A DNA stretch of 64,000 nt, taken from positions 2,666,001 to 2,730,000 of the forward strand of contig NZ_CP019082.1 of the NCBI RefSeq assembly GCF_001956985.1. Direction: 5' to 3'. Below the pieces are notes generated by a model, which was given only the letters and a program-made list of their open reading frames with translations, had not been told where the DNA came from and did no database searches. The DNA comes from Paludisphaera borealis (GTDB lineage: Bacteria > Planctomycetota > Planctomycetia > Isosphaerales > Isosphaeraceae). The stretch's first letter is position 1. The number at the start of each line of letters is the position of its first letter. Positions 45,687-54,801 of the stretch are shown here, in pieces. The translations under genes were made by a program, and so were the position numbers.

Positions 45687-45715
45687 AATGATTCCTGCGC
45701 CTCACTCGACTCGGT

Positions 45716-46672
45716 TCACATGAGGAAGAACGACTGCTGGATCTGATCGCTGACTTTGTAACAGGTGCCCTGCAAGGAGCCGAGGAACTTGAGCAGCCCC
45801 CGGTCGAAGATCTCGGGGACGTCGATGTACCGCAGATCGCTCTCCAGCCGGCCCAGAATCCGCTCGGCCTCGCACCCGTAGGCGTCGTCGTCGCCCCCGG
45901 AAATCGCTTCAAGCGAGTCCTGGCAACGCGCGGCGGCGTACCGGATCGATCGGGGGAAATCCGAATTGAGGACGAGGAACCGGATCACTCCCTCGGGCTC
46001 GATCCGCTCGCGTTCGCTGCGAAGGTAGGCTCCATAGGCCGAGCAGCTCCGGAGAAGGCTGGTCCAGCGGACGAGCTGAAACGAGACTTCCGGCCCGGGT
46101 GCTTCGCCGGTCAGGCTCGGGCACTTGGCGAGGAGGATGCGACACAAGACGTCGAGCCGCTCAAGATGCCGGCCCAGTTGCAGAAAGTGGTAGACCTCGT
46201 CGCGCGGCAGGGTGTTCTGGACCAGTCCGTCGAGGAGCAGGCACGAGTGCGAGATCGACGCGAACAGGGCCGACGGCCCCCGCGCGAACCGCCGCTGGGC
46301 GCGCGAGCCGCCGAGGAAGAGGTACAAGCGGTTGACCTCGCTCCAGACGTCGACGCCGATCGACTCTTGCGTCCCCCGGGCGTTCTCCCGGGCGCGGGCG
46401 ATCATGCTCAGGATCGACTGCGGGTTGCTCCGGTCGAAGGTCAAGAACCGGAGCACCGCGTCCCGCGACCGACGGTTCTTCTCGGCGGGGAACGCCTCGC
46501 GGCAGGCGAGGATCGTCAGCGCGATCTCGACCGGCGCGAACCCCTCGTCCACCCCGATCTCGGCGGAGTCGAGTTCGAGATCCAGCCCGATGTCGAGCAG
46601 TCGGGCGACGTTCTCGGCCCGCTCGATGTAGCGGCTCATCCAGTAGAGGCTTTCCGCGACGCGACTCAGCAT
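45716..46672 (-). CDS. Alpha-E domain protein (DUF403)
   Basis: Protein of 318 residues matching alpha-E/DUF403: start MLSRVAESLYWMSRYIERAENVARLLD, a long helical bundle, and VYHFLQLGRHLERLDVLCRILLA in the middle. It is always found beside the circularly permuted ATP-grasp and a transglutaminase. Its ATG is one base after the ATP-grasp stop, so the two are coupled. The function is unknown; it is predicted to be part of an amide-bond forming or modifying complex. Confidence 0.93.
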   Translation of the reverse strand: MLSRVAESLYWMSRYIERAENVARLLDIGLDLELDSAEIGVDEGFAPVEIALTILACREAFPAEKNRRSRDAVLRFLTFDRSNPQSILSMIARARENARGTQESIGVDVWSEVNRLYLFLGGSRAQRRFARGPSALFASISHSCLLLDGLVQNTLPRDEVYHFLQLGRHLERLDVLCRILLAKCPSLTGEAPGPEVSFQLVRWTSLLRSCSAYGAYLRSERERIEPEGVIRFLVLNSDFPRSIRYAAARCQDSLEAISGGDDDAYGCEAERILGRLESDLRYIDVPEIFDRGLLKFLGSLQGTCYKVSDQIQQSFFLM

Positions 46673-46673
46673 C

Positions 46674-48191
46674 TCAGGCCCTCCCGTCGTGGGCCGAAGC
46701 GGCGCGGCTCGGGCTGAAGGACGACGACGGCGCGTCGTGCAAGACCCAGGTGTCCTTCGTGCCGCCCCCCTGCGAGCTGTTCACGACCAGGCTCCCCTCG
46801 GGCAACGCCACCCGCGTCAGACCGCCGGGGAGCACGAAGATCTCTTCTCCGTACAGGACGAACGGCCGCAGATCGACGTGGCGGCCGTCGAGCCGGCCGT
46901 CGACGAAGGTCGGATGCCGGCTGAGCTGAATCGTCGGCTGGGCGATGAAGCCGCGCGGGTTGTCTTCGATCTTCCTCGCGAAATCCTCGCGCTGCTCGCG
47001 GGTCGACGCCGGGCCGATCAACATCCCATAGCCCCCCGATCCGTCGACCGCCTTCACGACCAGCTTCTCAAGGTTGGCCAGGATGTGCTGCTTGTGCGAG
47101 GCGATCGTCGGCCGAAACGTCTCGACGTTGCCCAGGATCGCCTCCTCGTTCAGGTAGTAGCGAATGATGTCGGGGACGAACGGATAGATCCCCTTGTCGT
47201 CGGCCATTCCTGTCCCGAGCCCATTGGCCAGCCCGATGTTTCCGGCGCGATAGGCGCCCATCAAACCGGCGACGCCCAGCACGCTGTCGGGCCGGAACGC
47301 GAGCGGATCGAGGAACTCGTCGTCGAGCCGGCGATAAATCACGTCGACCCGCTGGAGCCCCCGCGTCGTGCGACGGAAGATCTGCCCCCGGTCCAGGACG
47401 AGGTCCCGGCCCTCGACCAGGTCGACCCCCATCTGACGCGCCAGGAAGCTGTGCTCGTAGTAGGCCGAGTTGTACATGCCGGGGGTCAAAACGGCCACGC
47501 TCGGTTCGTCGCAACCGTCCGGCGCAATGTGGCGGAGGACGGAGAGCAGCTTGTCAGTGTAATCGTCGACGGGACGAACGTTGTACTCTTCGAACAGCAG
47601 GGGGAAAAGCTGCTTCATCACTTGACGGTTCTTGAGCACGTAGCTCACGCCCGACGGGGTCCGGCAGTTGTCTTCCAAGACGAGGTAATCGCCGCGATCG
47701 TCGCGGATCAAGTCGATGCCCGAGACGTGGATGTAAATATCCTTCGGAACCCGAAGGCCGACGCAGTCGCGGCGATAGCCCGACGCCCCGAACACCAGCT
47801 CGGCCGGGATCACCCGATCCTTGAAGATCGAACGATTGTGGTAGACGTCTCGTATAAACAGATTGAGAGCCCGCACCCGCTGGGTCAGCCCGCGCTGGAT
47901 GCGGTCCCACTCGCTGGAGGAGACGAGTCGGGGGATCGGATCGAAGGGGATGATCCGTTCCACCCCCTGATCGCGGCCGTAGACCGTGAAAGTGATCCCC
48001 TGGTGTCGCATCGTCAGGTCGGCCACCTTGTGCCGCCTCTCGATCTCGGCGGCCCCCATGTCGACCAGCCGGTCGAACAGCGGCGCGTAATGGGCGCGCG
48101 GGGCGCCTTCGGATCCAAACATCTCGTCGTAGGCCGAGATCTTGTAACGGCCGAACAACACGGCCTTTTCATCGGCGTGGGGCGCTTGCAT
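46674..48191 (-). CDS. Circularly permuted ATP-grasp protein (DUF404/DUF407)
   Basis: Protein of 505 residues. Features include MFGSEGAPRAHYAPLFDRL at the start, VYGRDQGVERIIPFDPIPRL, the block DRGDYLVLEDNCRTPSGVSYVL, and VVKAVDGSGGYGMLIGP, typical for this family. It is predicted to form amide bonds using ATP, and is the first gene of the three-gene operon. ATG 48191 gives the family start; an in-frame extension to 48608 has unrelated sequence. A weak ribosome binding site makes the start less certain. Confidence 0.92.
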   Translation of the reverse strand: MQAPHADEKAVLFGRYKISAYDEMFGSEGAPRAHYAPLFDRLVDMGAAEIERRHKVADLTMRHQGITFTVYGRDQGVERIIPFDPIPRLVSSSEWDRIQRGLTQRVRALNLFIRDVYHNRSIFKDRVIPAELVFGASGYRRDCVGLRVPKDIYIHVSGIDLIRDDRGDYLVLEDNCRTPSGVSYVLKNRQVMKQLFPLLFEEYNVRPVDDYTDKLLSVLRHIAPDGCDEPSVAVLTPGMYNSAYYEHSFLARQMGVDLVEGRDLVLDRGQIFRRTTRGLQRVDVIYRRLDDEFLDPLAFRPDSVLGVAGLMGAYRAGNIGLANGLGTGMADDKGIYPFVPDIIRYYLNEEAILGNVETFRPTIASHKQHILANLEKLVVKAVDGSGGYGMLIGPASTREQREDFARKIEDNPRGFIAQPTIQLSRHPTFVDGRLDGRHVDLRPFVLYGEEIFVLPGGLTRVALPEGSLVVNSSQGGGTKDTWVLHDAPSSSFSPSRAASAHDGRA

Positions 48192-48610
48192 AGAGTGCCG
48201 CCAGAGGGGCGCGAGGGCGCGGAGTATGAATCCCACGAACCATCGGCCCGTGGCAACAAGCGAACTGAGAGGTGGGAGAGGAGGTGAGATCCGTAGCCGT
48301 CGCTCGGCCGGTCCAGCAAAGACAAGCCCGACGTCGGGGATGCGGTTCGGGAACGCTTGTCGTTCGATGCGGCAAGTCGCCTCCGCCCTCGATCGCTCGA
48401 AGGCTACTGATCTCACTCGTAGTTGTAGCACGCCGTCGTGCCCATGACCAGAGCGAAGGATCGCGCGTGGCAAGGTTTCCCCACCGCCGGCGACGTCGAG
48501 GAATCCGTGGAAGTCCAAAAGTTGGGACAGGATTCGTAAACCCATTGCGAACAGGTAGAATAAACTAAGTGGATCAGAGAAACGGCCCACACACTTTGTG
48601 CGTCCCATTC
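48192..48610. other. Divergent intergenic region, about 420 bases
   Basis: It separates the ATP-grasp operon (minus) from the five-gene operon (plus) and should carry both promoters. I see no repeat or RNA. An AT-richer patch just before 48569 (AGAATAAACTAAG) may be the -10 region of the plus-strand operon; this is a guess. Confidence 0.4.
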
Positions 48611-50230
48611 ATGTTCAAGCGATTCGCGACCTCCGGCGTGTTCTGGCTCACGGCCGCCCTGCTGGCGACGTCCGTTCCGCGTCCGGCGTGCGCGCAGCAG
48701 GATCAAGCGATCGCCTCGGGAATTCAATTCCTTCGCGGCAGGGCGTCGACGCGGCCGGTCGGCGAGTCGGCCATGATTGCGCTGGCGTTGCTCAAGTCCG
48801 ACGTCCCGTTCGGCGATCCGGCCCTGTCGGCCTGCCTGACCAAGATTCGCTCGCGCTTCTCCAGCAATAGCTACACACCCGAGCAGACGGGCGGCGTCGA
48901 CGTCTACGAGGCCGGGGCGATCGCGATGGCCCTGGCCAATCTCGACCCCTCCGAGCGCGGCGGCCAGCTCGACATGATCGCCGCCTTCCTGATCGGCAAG
49001 CAGAAGGCCAACGGCAGTTGGGACTACTCGGCGCGTTCGTTCGGCGACACTTCGATCTCGCAATACGCCGTGCTGGGGCTGTGGGAATGCGAGAACAGCG
49101 GCGTCGACGTCCCCCCTTCCGTCTGGGACCGCGCCGCCCAGTGGTACATGTCGGTCCAGAGTTCGGCGGGGAGCTGGAACTACCATCGCGACCAGGGGGG
49201 CGAGCCGGAAACCGTCTCGATGACCGCCGCCGGCGTCGGCAGCCTTCTGATCTGCCGCCGCCAGCTCGAAAACTACCGCCAGTTCCAGAAAGGGGCCAAC
49301 CCCTACCTGACGCCCGTCGAGACCGGCGGACTCACGACCGACTACCAGGTCGTCTCCAGCCCGGCGGCGATCAACGCGGCGATCGCCAAGGGCCTGGGCT
49401 GGATCGGCGCCAATTTCAACACCGGCAACGCGCCCCTCTTCGGCAAGTCGAAGTACTACGGCCTCTACGGCATCGAGCGGATCGGCGCCCTGGCCGACCG
49501 CCAGATGATCGGCCGACTCGACTGGTTCGAAAAAGGGAGGTCGCACATCCAATCGACTCAGGCTCCCGGAGGCGGCTGGAGCGGTCAATTCGGCGACGAG
49601 ATGAACTCCGTGTGGGCCCTCCTCTTCCTGACCAAGTCGACGGCCAAGACACTCAAGCGGATCGAGGTCCGCAAGCTCGGCGCGGGAACCCTGCTGGGCG
49701 GCCGGTTCCTCCCCAGCGACCTCTCGACGATGACGGTCGCGGGAGGGCGGATCATCAGCCGGCCGATGAACGGCGCGGTCGAAGGAATGCTCGACATCCT
49801 CGAAGACCCGCGCATCCAGAACGCCGACAAGGCGGTCGCCGGCATGATCGAGCGCTACCACGCGCAAGGCCCGTCGGCGCTCCGTCCTCATAAAGACCGG
49901 CTCCGCAAGATGCTGAGCCATCGCGACCAGGGCGTCCGCCAGGTGGCCGCCTGGGCTCTCGGCCGCACCGGCGACCTCGACGTCGTCCCCAACCTGATCG
50001 CCGCGCTCCAGGACGCCGACGCCGACGTGGCGGCCACGGCCCGCCAGGGGCTTCAGCTCATCAGCCGCCGGATCGACGGGCCGGCCGCCGCCGATCCCAC
50101 GAACGCCCAGGCGAAACAGGCCGAGGCGGCGCAGTGGAACCAGTGGTACGACCTGGTCCGGCCGCTCGACGCCTCGGGGGCCGACGACGACGAGGCCGAC
50201 GCGGCCAAACCGGGGAGGCCGTCGTCATGA
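48611..50230 (+). CDS. Secreted prenyltransferase/squalene-cyclase-fold repeat protein with HEAT-like tail
   Basis: Protein of 539 residues with a signal peptide (SGVFWLTAALLATSVPRPACA). The middle has alpha-toroid repeats of the terpenoid-cyclase/prenyltransferase type: QANGSWDYS-like segments (QKANGSWDYSARSFGDTS, SSAGSWNYH, GGGWSGQF), without the DxDD or DDxxD motifs of active cyclases. The last part has HEAT-like repeats (VRQVAAWALGRTGDLDVVPNLIAAL). It is probably a binding scaffold in the periplasm. First gene of a five-gene operon: its TGA overlaps the next ATG. A GTG at 48569 is an alternative start. Confidence 0.8.
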   Translation: MFKRFATSGVFWLTAALLATSVPRPACAQQDQAIASGIQFLRGRASTRPVGESAMIALALLKSDVPFGDPALSACLTKIRSRFSSNSYTPEQTGGVDVYEAGAIAMALANLDPSERGGQLDMIAAFLIGKQKANGSWDYSARSFGDTSISQYAVLGLWECENSGVDVPPSVWDRAAQWYMSVQSSAGSWNYHRDQGGEPETVSMTAAGVGSLLICRRQLENYRQFQKGANPYLTPVETGGLTTDYQVVSSPAAINAAIAKGLGWIGANFNTGNAPLFGKSKYYGLYGIERIGALADRQMIGRLDWFEKGRSHIQSTQAPGGGWSGQFGDEMNSVWALLFLTKSTAKTLKRIEVRKLGAGTLLGGRFLPSDLSTMTVAGGRIISRPMNGAVEGMLDILEDPRIQNADKAVAGMIERYHAQGPSALRPHKDRLRKMLSHRDQGVRQVAAWALGRTGDLDVVPNLIAALQDADADVAATARQGLQLISRRIDGPAAADPTNAQAKQAEAAQWNQWYDLVRPLDASGADDDEADAAKPGRPSS

Positions 50231-51183
50231 GCGTTTCCGCCGTCCCGTCTGGCGCGGTCGCAGAACCGCCGAAGCCCTTCGAGCCGCGCGTGCTCGGCGA
50301 ATCGCGGTACGACCGCGTGACCTCGTTCCTGATGGCCGTGGTGCTGGGCGCGTTCCTGGTGGTCGGCTGGCTCGGCCTGGTCTTCGCCAGCAACCAGGAG
50401 TACACGTCGCGGGTGACGTCCCCCTTGCACATCATCGAGGTCTTCGGCGGCGGCGGGGGGAGTCCCGACGGCACGCCGGGCTCGACCGAGAAGGTCGACG
50501 TCGCCGGCGCCGACGCCGCGCCGCAGGCGTCGAACAACGAGGAGACCCCCGGCGACTTCGAGCAGCCCTCGATCCAGACCACTCCCGGCGCGATGCTCGA
50601 CGCCGCCCTCGACGCCGGCCAGCAGGTCGCCGAGATGGACATCGGGCCGGCGATGCCCAACGGCGGCGCCGTCGCCAGCGGCCGACGCGCCTCGAAGATC
50701 GGCACCGGTGGCCCCGGCCTGGGATTCGGGCCGGGCGACGGCGGCGTCAGCCGCGAGAATCGCTGGAGCGTCATCTTCCCCGACGGCCAAAGACCCGAGG
50801 AATACGCCCGCCAGCTCGACGCGCTGGGGGTCGAGCTCGCCGTCGTCGCGGGCAAGGATCAATTGACGTACGTCACCAACTTCTCGGCCGCGAATCCCAC
50901 CAAGCGGACCGGAGTCAGCCGCGCCGAGAACCGGCTCTACTTCATCTGGGAAGGGCGGCTGCGCAAGTCGTCGGACCTCGCCCTGCTCCGCAAGGCGGGC
51001 ATCGAGGTCGGCGAGGGGACGGTCTTTCAGTTCTACCCGCCGGGGGTCGAGGACCAGCTCGCCGACCTGGAGCGCCGGTACCGCGGCCGGACGCCGGGCG
51101 AGATCCGGGTGACGCGGTTCGGCGTCATCCCCAACGGCGACTCATACGCCTTCAAAGTGCTCGCTCAGGAAACTTTACGGTAA
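50227..51183 (+). CDS. Single-pass membrane protein, second gene of operon
   Basis: Protein of 318 residues, not recognised. A short cytoplasmic N-terminus precedes a membrane segment (SFLMAVVLGAFLVVGWLGLVFA), a glycine/proline-rich region (GGGGGSPDGTPGSTEK) and a folded C-terminal part (ENRWSVIFPDGQRPEEYARQLDALG... GVIPNGDSYAFKV). The topology resembles TonB-like or linker proteins, but no TonB C-terminal motif is evident. ATG 50227 overlaps the previous stop (ATGA). It is probably anchored in the inner membrane and reaches into the periplasm. Confidence 0.7.
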   Translation: MSVSAVPSGAVAEPPKPFEPRVLGESRYDRVTSFLMAVVLGAFLVVGWLGLVFASNQEYTSRVTSPLHIIEVFGGGGGSPDGTPGSTEKVDVAGADAAPQASNNEETPGDFEQPSIQTTPGAMLDAALDAGQQVAEMDIGPAMPNGGAVASGRRASKIGTGGPGLGFGPGDGGVSRENRWSVIFPDGQRPEEYARQLDALGVELAVVAGKDQLTYVTNFSAANPTKRTGVSRAENRLYFIWEGRLRKSSDLALLRKAGIEVGEGTVFQFYPPGVEDQLADLERRYRGRTPGEIRVTRFGVIPNGDSYAFKVLAQETLR

Positions 51184-51250
51184 GCTCTATCGTCACGGAT
51201 CGTTCCATCGCCGCAACGCCCCGCATCGCCCCGGAGTCGACGTTCGCACC

Positions 51251-54200
51251 ATGGCAACACTCGAAGTCCATGACGCCCAGGGACGCGTGCGGTTCGTCGA
51301 TCTGGCGATGGACCACCCCGTCCTGTTCGGCTCGAGCGCCTCGTGCGACATCGTCGTCGAAGGGGCGGGAATCATGCCGGTGCAGGGACGAATCCGCTGG
51401 GGCAAGAACCGGTTCAAGGTCGACGCCTCGCCCGACGCCGAATCCCTGATCGTCAACGGCCGCCACGTCGTCACGACGAGCCTGCATCAGGGGGACGAGC
51501 TGACCGTGGGGCCGTGCCGGATCTTCGTCCTCCGGCTCGACGACGCGGCCGACGGCCGGGCCGCCGCCCCTCAACGACCGCGCCCCGACGAGGAGCCCAC
51601 GCGGGTCCTGGAAGACGGCGTCGCCCCGGCGCCCCGGCCCGCCGCGGTCCAGGTCCAGGCCAGGCCGAGCATGCCGCCGCGCCGCGAGGCGCTCTTCGAG
51701 AACGACGCCTTGCTCGACGCCCTCCACATCGGAACGCCCGCGCCTCAGCCGGCCCAGGCGCCCGTCCGAAGCGACGACAAGGAGCATCGCCGCAAGGTCG
51801 ACGTGAAGCCGAAGGCCGCGCTCTGGTCGAGGCTCCGCGACCGTCTCGTTCGCGCTCGGTCGGCCGACGACGCTCCGGGGCGCGAGGTCATCGCCCGGTC
51901 GCCGCTGGTCCTCAGCCTGGTGGTCATGCTGGCCCTGCTGATCGGCCTCGGCTTCTGGCTCCGGACCATCATCAACCAGACCCTCGCCTCGCGAACCTAC
52001 AACCGCGCCGTCTCGTTGATGGAGGACGGCGACAACCCGACCGCGATCCGCGAATTCGACTCATTCGTGACGGCGAACCCAACCGACCCCCGCGTCCCCA
52101 AGGCGCGGACCCTGCGCGCCCTGGCCGACGTCCGCCAGTACGTCACCGTGACCGGCGCCACCTGGTCGGCCGCGCTCGAGGCCGCCGCCGCGATGGTCGA
52201 CACGGTCGGCGACGAGGCCGAATTCCGCGACGAGAAGTCCGAGCTGGCCGAGCTGGTGATCCGGATCGGCGAGGGGCTGGCCGACCGGGCGAAGCGGTCG
52301 GTCGACGCCAAGTCGCTGGCCGAGGCCGAATCGGCGATTCCTTTACACGCGCGGATCGCCGGCGAGTCGGCGCAGGCGTTCCTGACCAAATCGCGGCTCC
52401 CCAGCCTGCTGGACGAGGCCCGCGCGGCGGTCCGCAAGGCCCAGATCCGGACCAATGCGCTGGCGGTCATGGACAAGGCGATCGAGAAAGGCTCGGCGGC
52501 CCAGGTCTACAAGGCCCGCGACGCGCTCGTCGATCAATACGCCGACCTCAAGACGGACGCCGAACTTTTGAGCCGGATGGTCCGCGCCAACGACCTGGTG
52601 CGCGCCGCCGTCAAGGTCGACCGCACCCATCGGCCGGCGGCCGTCGCCGAACGTCCCGAGCCGCTCGGCCCGCCGACGACCCTGGTCCTCCGGTCGTCGC
52701 CCGACGTCCCCGCCGCCCCGCCCGCCGCCGACGCGATCGTCTACGCGGCGGCCGACGGGATCGCCTATGCGATCGACGCGGCCACCGGCGCTCCGCTCTG
52801 GCAGACGGCCGTCGGCCTGTCGTGCCCGTTCGTCCCCCAACCCGTGCCCGGCGACCCCACCGTCCTGGTCTTCGACGCCCGCCACGGCGAGCTGGCGCGG
52901 CGCAATGCGCAAACCGGCCGGCTGCTCTGGCGGCTCGAACTCGGCGAGACCGTCGACGCCCCGCCGCTCGTACTGGGCGAGCAGCTTTTCCAGGTGCTCC
53001 CCAGCGGCAAGACGGTCGTCGTCGCGCTCGGGACGGGCGAGCTTCAGGCCACGATCGACATGGGCTTCCCCGCCACGCGGACGCCCGCCGGCGACGAGTC
53101 GGGACGGTTCCTGTACGTGGCCGGTCGCAAGGACTGCCTGTTCGTCCTCGCCCGCGATCCGCTCGGCTGCGCCGCGGTCGAATACCTCGGCCACACGGAA
53201 GGCTCGATCGCCTGCGCCCCGGTGCGGCTCGGCCGGTTCCTGATCGTCGTCGAGAACGATCGACCGAGCGACGGCCGATGGCGCGTGATGGTCCTCGACG
53301 ACGACGGCGCGAAGCCGCGCGTCGTTCAGGAAATCCCCGTCGCCGGCTGGACCTGGGACGCGCCGCCGTCGTCGGGCTCGACCATCTGGGCGGTCGGCGA
53401 CCGGGGAGGGATCGAGGCGTTCGCGGCCGGCGACTACGCGAGCGCCAACCCGTTCCATTCGCTGGCGAAGCTCAGCCCCGACGCCCAATCGTCGGGACCG
53501 GCTTACGCCTGGACGGCCACCGACCGCGAGATCTGGATCGCCGCCGAACGATCGGGCCGGTTCGACCTCGACGCCGAGCGCGGCGAGATCGCCAGCCGCG
53601 CCCTGCTCGGCAAGCTCGGCGTCGCCTCGGCGCCGATCCAGGGCGCCGCCAGGCGGGTCGTGCCGACCTTTCAAGACCCCGAGACCGGCGGCCTGGCGCT
53701 CCGGGGCGTCGATCCCGCGACCGGCAGGATCGCCTGGGAGACGGTCGTCGGCGCGGCCTGGCCGACGTCGCCGACCGCGATCGCCGACGGCGACGCCCTG
53801 GCGAGCGTCGGCCTGACCGGTCAGCCGATCCGGCTCCCCCGCGCCACGCTGCAAAAGGGGGGCTTCATCACATCCTCCCTCCCGAAGCCCGGCGACGCTC
53901 GCTTGCCCGAGGGGACGCTCCTGAACCTTCAGGCCAAGGACGAAGCCGCCTCGCTGATCGCCCCCCGGCCGGGCGCCGACGCGGTCTGGACCGAGGACGC
54001 GAAGCAGCCCGGCCGCTGGAGCCGCATCGAACTCCCATCGGCCCTGGCCGCCGCGCCCGTGTTCTGGAACCGGGCGTTGCTGGTCCCCGGCGAGGACGGC
54101 CGGGTCTACCTGATCGACCCGCACACCGGCACGTCGCGCGCCGAGCCCCTCGTCCCGGCGTTCGACCGCGACCGCCGGGGCCGCTGGCTGGCACCGTGCC

Positions 54201-54781
54201 GGACCGGCGACGACGTGGTTTTCTTGGCTGAGGAAGGCGGCCGGGTCCGCCGCGTCGGCCTCAAGCCGTCCCCCGCGCCCCGACTGGTCGTCGAGGCGGA
54301 AACCCTGCTCGACCAGGGGGTGATCGCCAACCCCGCGTGCATCGGAGCGGCCGTGATGACGGCGACCGCCGACGGCCGCGTCCGCGCGCTCGCCGCCCGC
54401 GATCTCAGCCCGATCGGCTCGTGGAAGCTCGACGCCCCGATCCTCGGCGCCCCCCTGGCCGTCGACGGCCGCCTCGTCGTGCTCGACGCCTCCGGCGGCG
54501 TCCTCCTGTTCGGCCGCGACGGCCAGCGCGCGTGGTCGAGCAAGCTCGATGCGCCGGCCTCGGGCTCGCCCCTGGTCGTGGGGGACGCCCTCTGGATTCT
54601 CGACCGCAAGGGAAAGGCCCACGGCCTGGCGATCGCCGACGGCAAGGAAGTCGAGACCGTCGATCTCGGCGTTCTGCCCGCCGGCGGGTTGGCTCTGGTG
54701 GGAGGCGACGTGTTCGTCCCCTCGGGCCGCGGCGCGCTCCAACCGCTCGTCCTCGGTCGACCCGCAGGCGCCAAACCGTGA
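51251..54781 (+). CDS. FHA domain, membrane segment and PQQ-like beta-propeller protein
   Basis: Protein of 1,176 residues. The N-terminal FHA-like domain spans about residues 1-100: FGSSASCDIVVEGAG, VQGRIRWGKNRF, SLIVNGRHV and LHQGDELTVGPCRIFVLRL. A low-complexity Pro/Ala linker follows, then a membrane segment at 218-237. A helical region comes next, and from about residue 490 a large PQQ-like propeller (VYAAADGIAYAIDAATGAPLWQ and several DGRVY-type blades). FHA domains bind phosphothreonine, so the cytoplasmic end could be a kinase target and the propeller its periplasmic partner. Third gene of the operon. Confidence 0.85.
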   Translation: MATLEVHDAQGRVRFVDLAMDHPVLFGSSASCDIVVEGAGIMPVQGRIRWGKNRFKVDASPDAESLIVNGRHVVTTSLHQGDELTVGPCRIFVLRLDDAADGRAAAPQRPRPDEEPTRVLEDGVAPAPRPAAVQVQARPSMPPRREALFENDALLDALHIGTPAPQPAQAPVRSDDKEHRRKVDVKPKAALWSRLRDRLVRARSADDAPGREVIARSPLVLSLVVMLALLIGLGFWLRTIINQTLASRTYNRAVSLMEDGDNPTAIREFDSFVTANPTDPRVPKARTLRALADVRQYVTVTGATWSAALEAAAAMVDTVGDEAEFRDEKSELAELVIRIGEGLADRAKRSVDAKSLAEAESAIPLHARIAGESAQAFLTKSRLPSLLDEARAAVRKAQIRTNALAVMDKAIEKGSAAQVYKARDALVDQYADLKTDAELLSRMVRANDLVRAAVKVDRTHRPAAVAERPEPLGPPTTLVLRSSPDVPAAPPAADAIVYAAADGIAYAIDAATGAPLWQTAVGLSCPFVPQPVPGDPTVLVFDARHGELARRNAQTGRLLWRLELGETVDAPPLVLGEQLFQVLPSGKTVVVALGTGELQATIDMGFPATRTPAGDESGRFLYVAGRKDCLFVLARDPLGCAAVEYLGHTEGSIACAPVRLGRFLIVVENDRPSDGRWRVMVLDDDGAKPRVVQEIPVAGWTWDAPPSSGSTIWAVGDRGGIEAFAAGDYASANPFHSLAKLSPDAQSSGPAYAWTATDREIWIAAERSGRFDLDAERGEIASRALLGKLGVASAPIQGAARRVVPTFQDPETGGLALRGVDPATGRIAWETVVGAAWPTSPTAIADGDALASVGLTGQPIRLPRATLQKGGFITSSLPKPGDARLPEGTLLNLQAKDEAASLIAPRPGADAVWTEDAKQPGRWSRIELPSALAAAPVFWNRALLVPGEDGRVYLIDPHTGTSRAEPLVPAFDRDRRGRWLAPCRTGDDVVFLAEEGGRVRRVGLKPSPAPRLVVEAETLLDQGVIANPACIGAAVMTATADGRVRALAARDLSPIGSWKLDAPILGAPLAVDGRLVVLDASGGVLLFGRDGQRAWSSKLDAPASGSPLVVGDALWILDRKGKAHGLAIADGKEVETVDLGVLPAGGLALVGGDVFVPSGRGALQPLVLGRPAGAKP

Positions 54782-54801
54782 ACGCGAGGAGGCTCCGCAC
54801 C

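Noticed and set aside
48192-48608. N-terminal extension of the ATP-grasp protein
   Set aside because: The added 139 residues have no family pattern and start in the opposite operon's promoter region.
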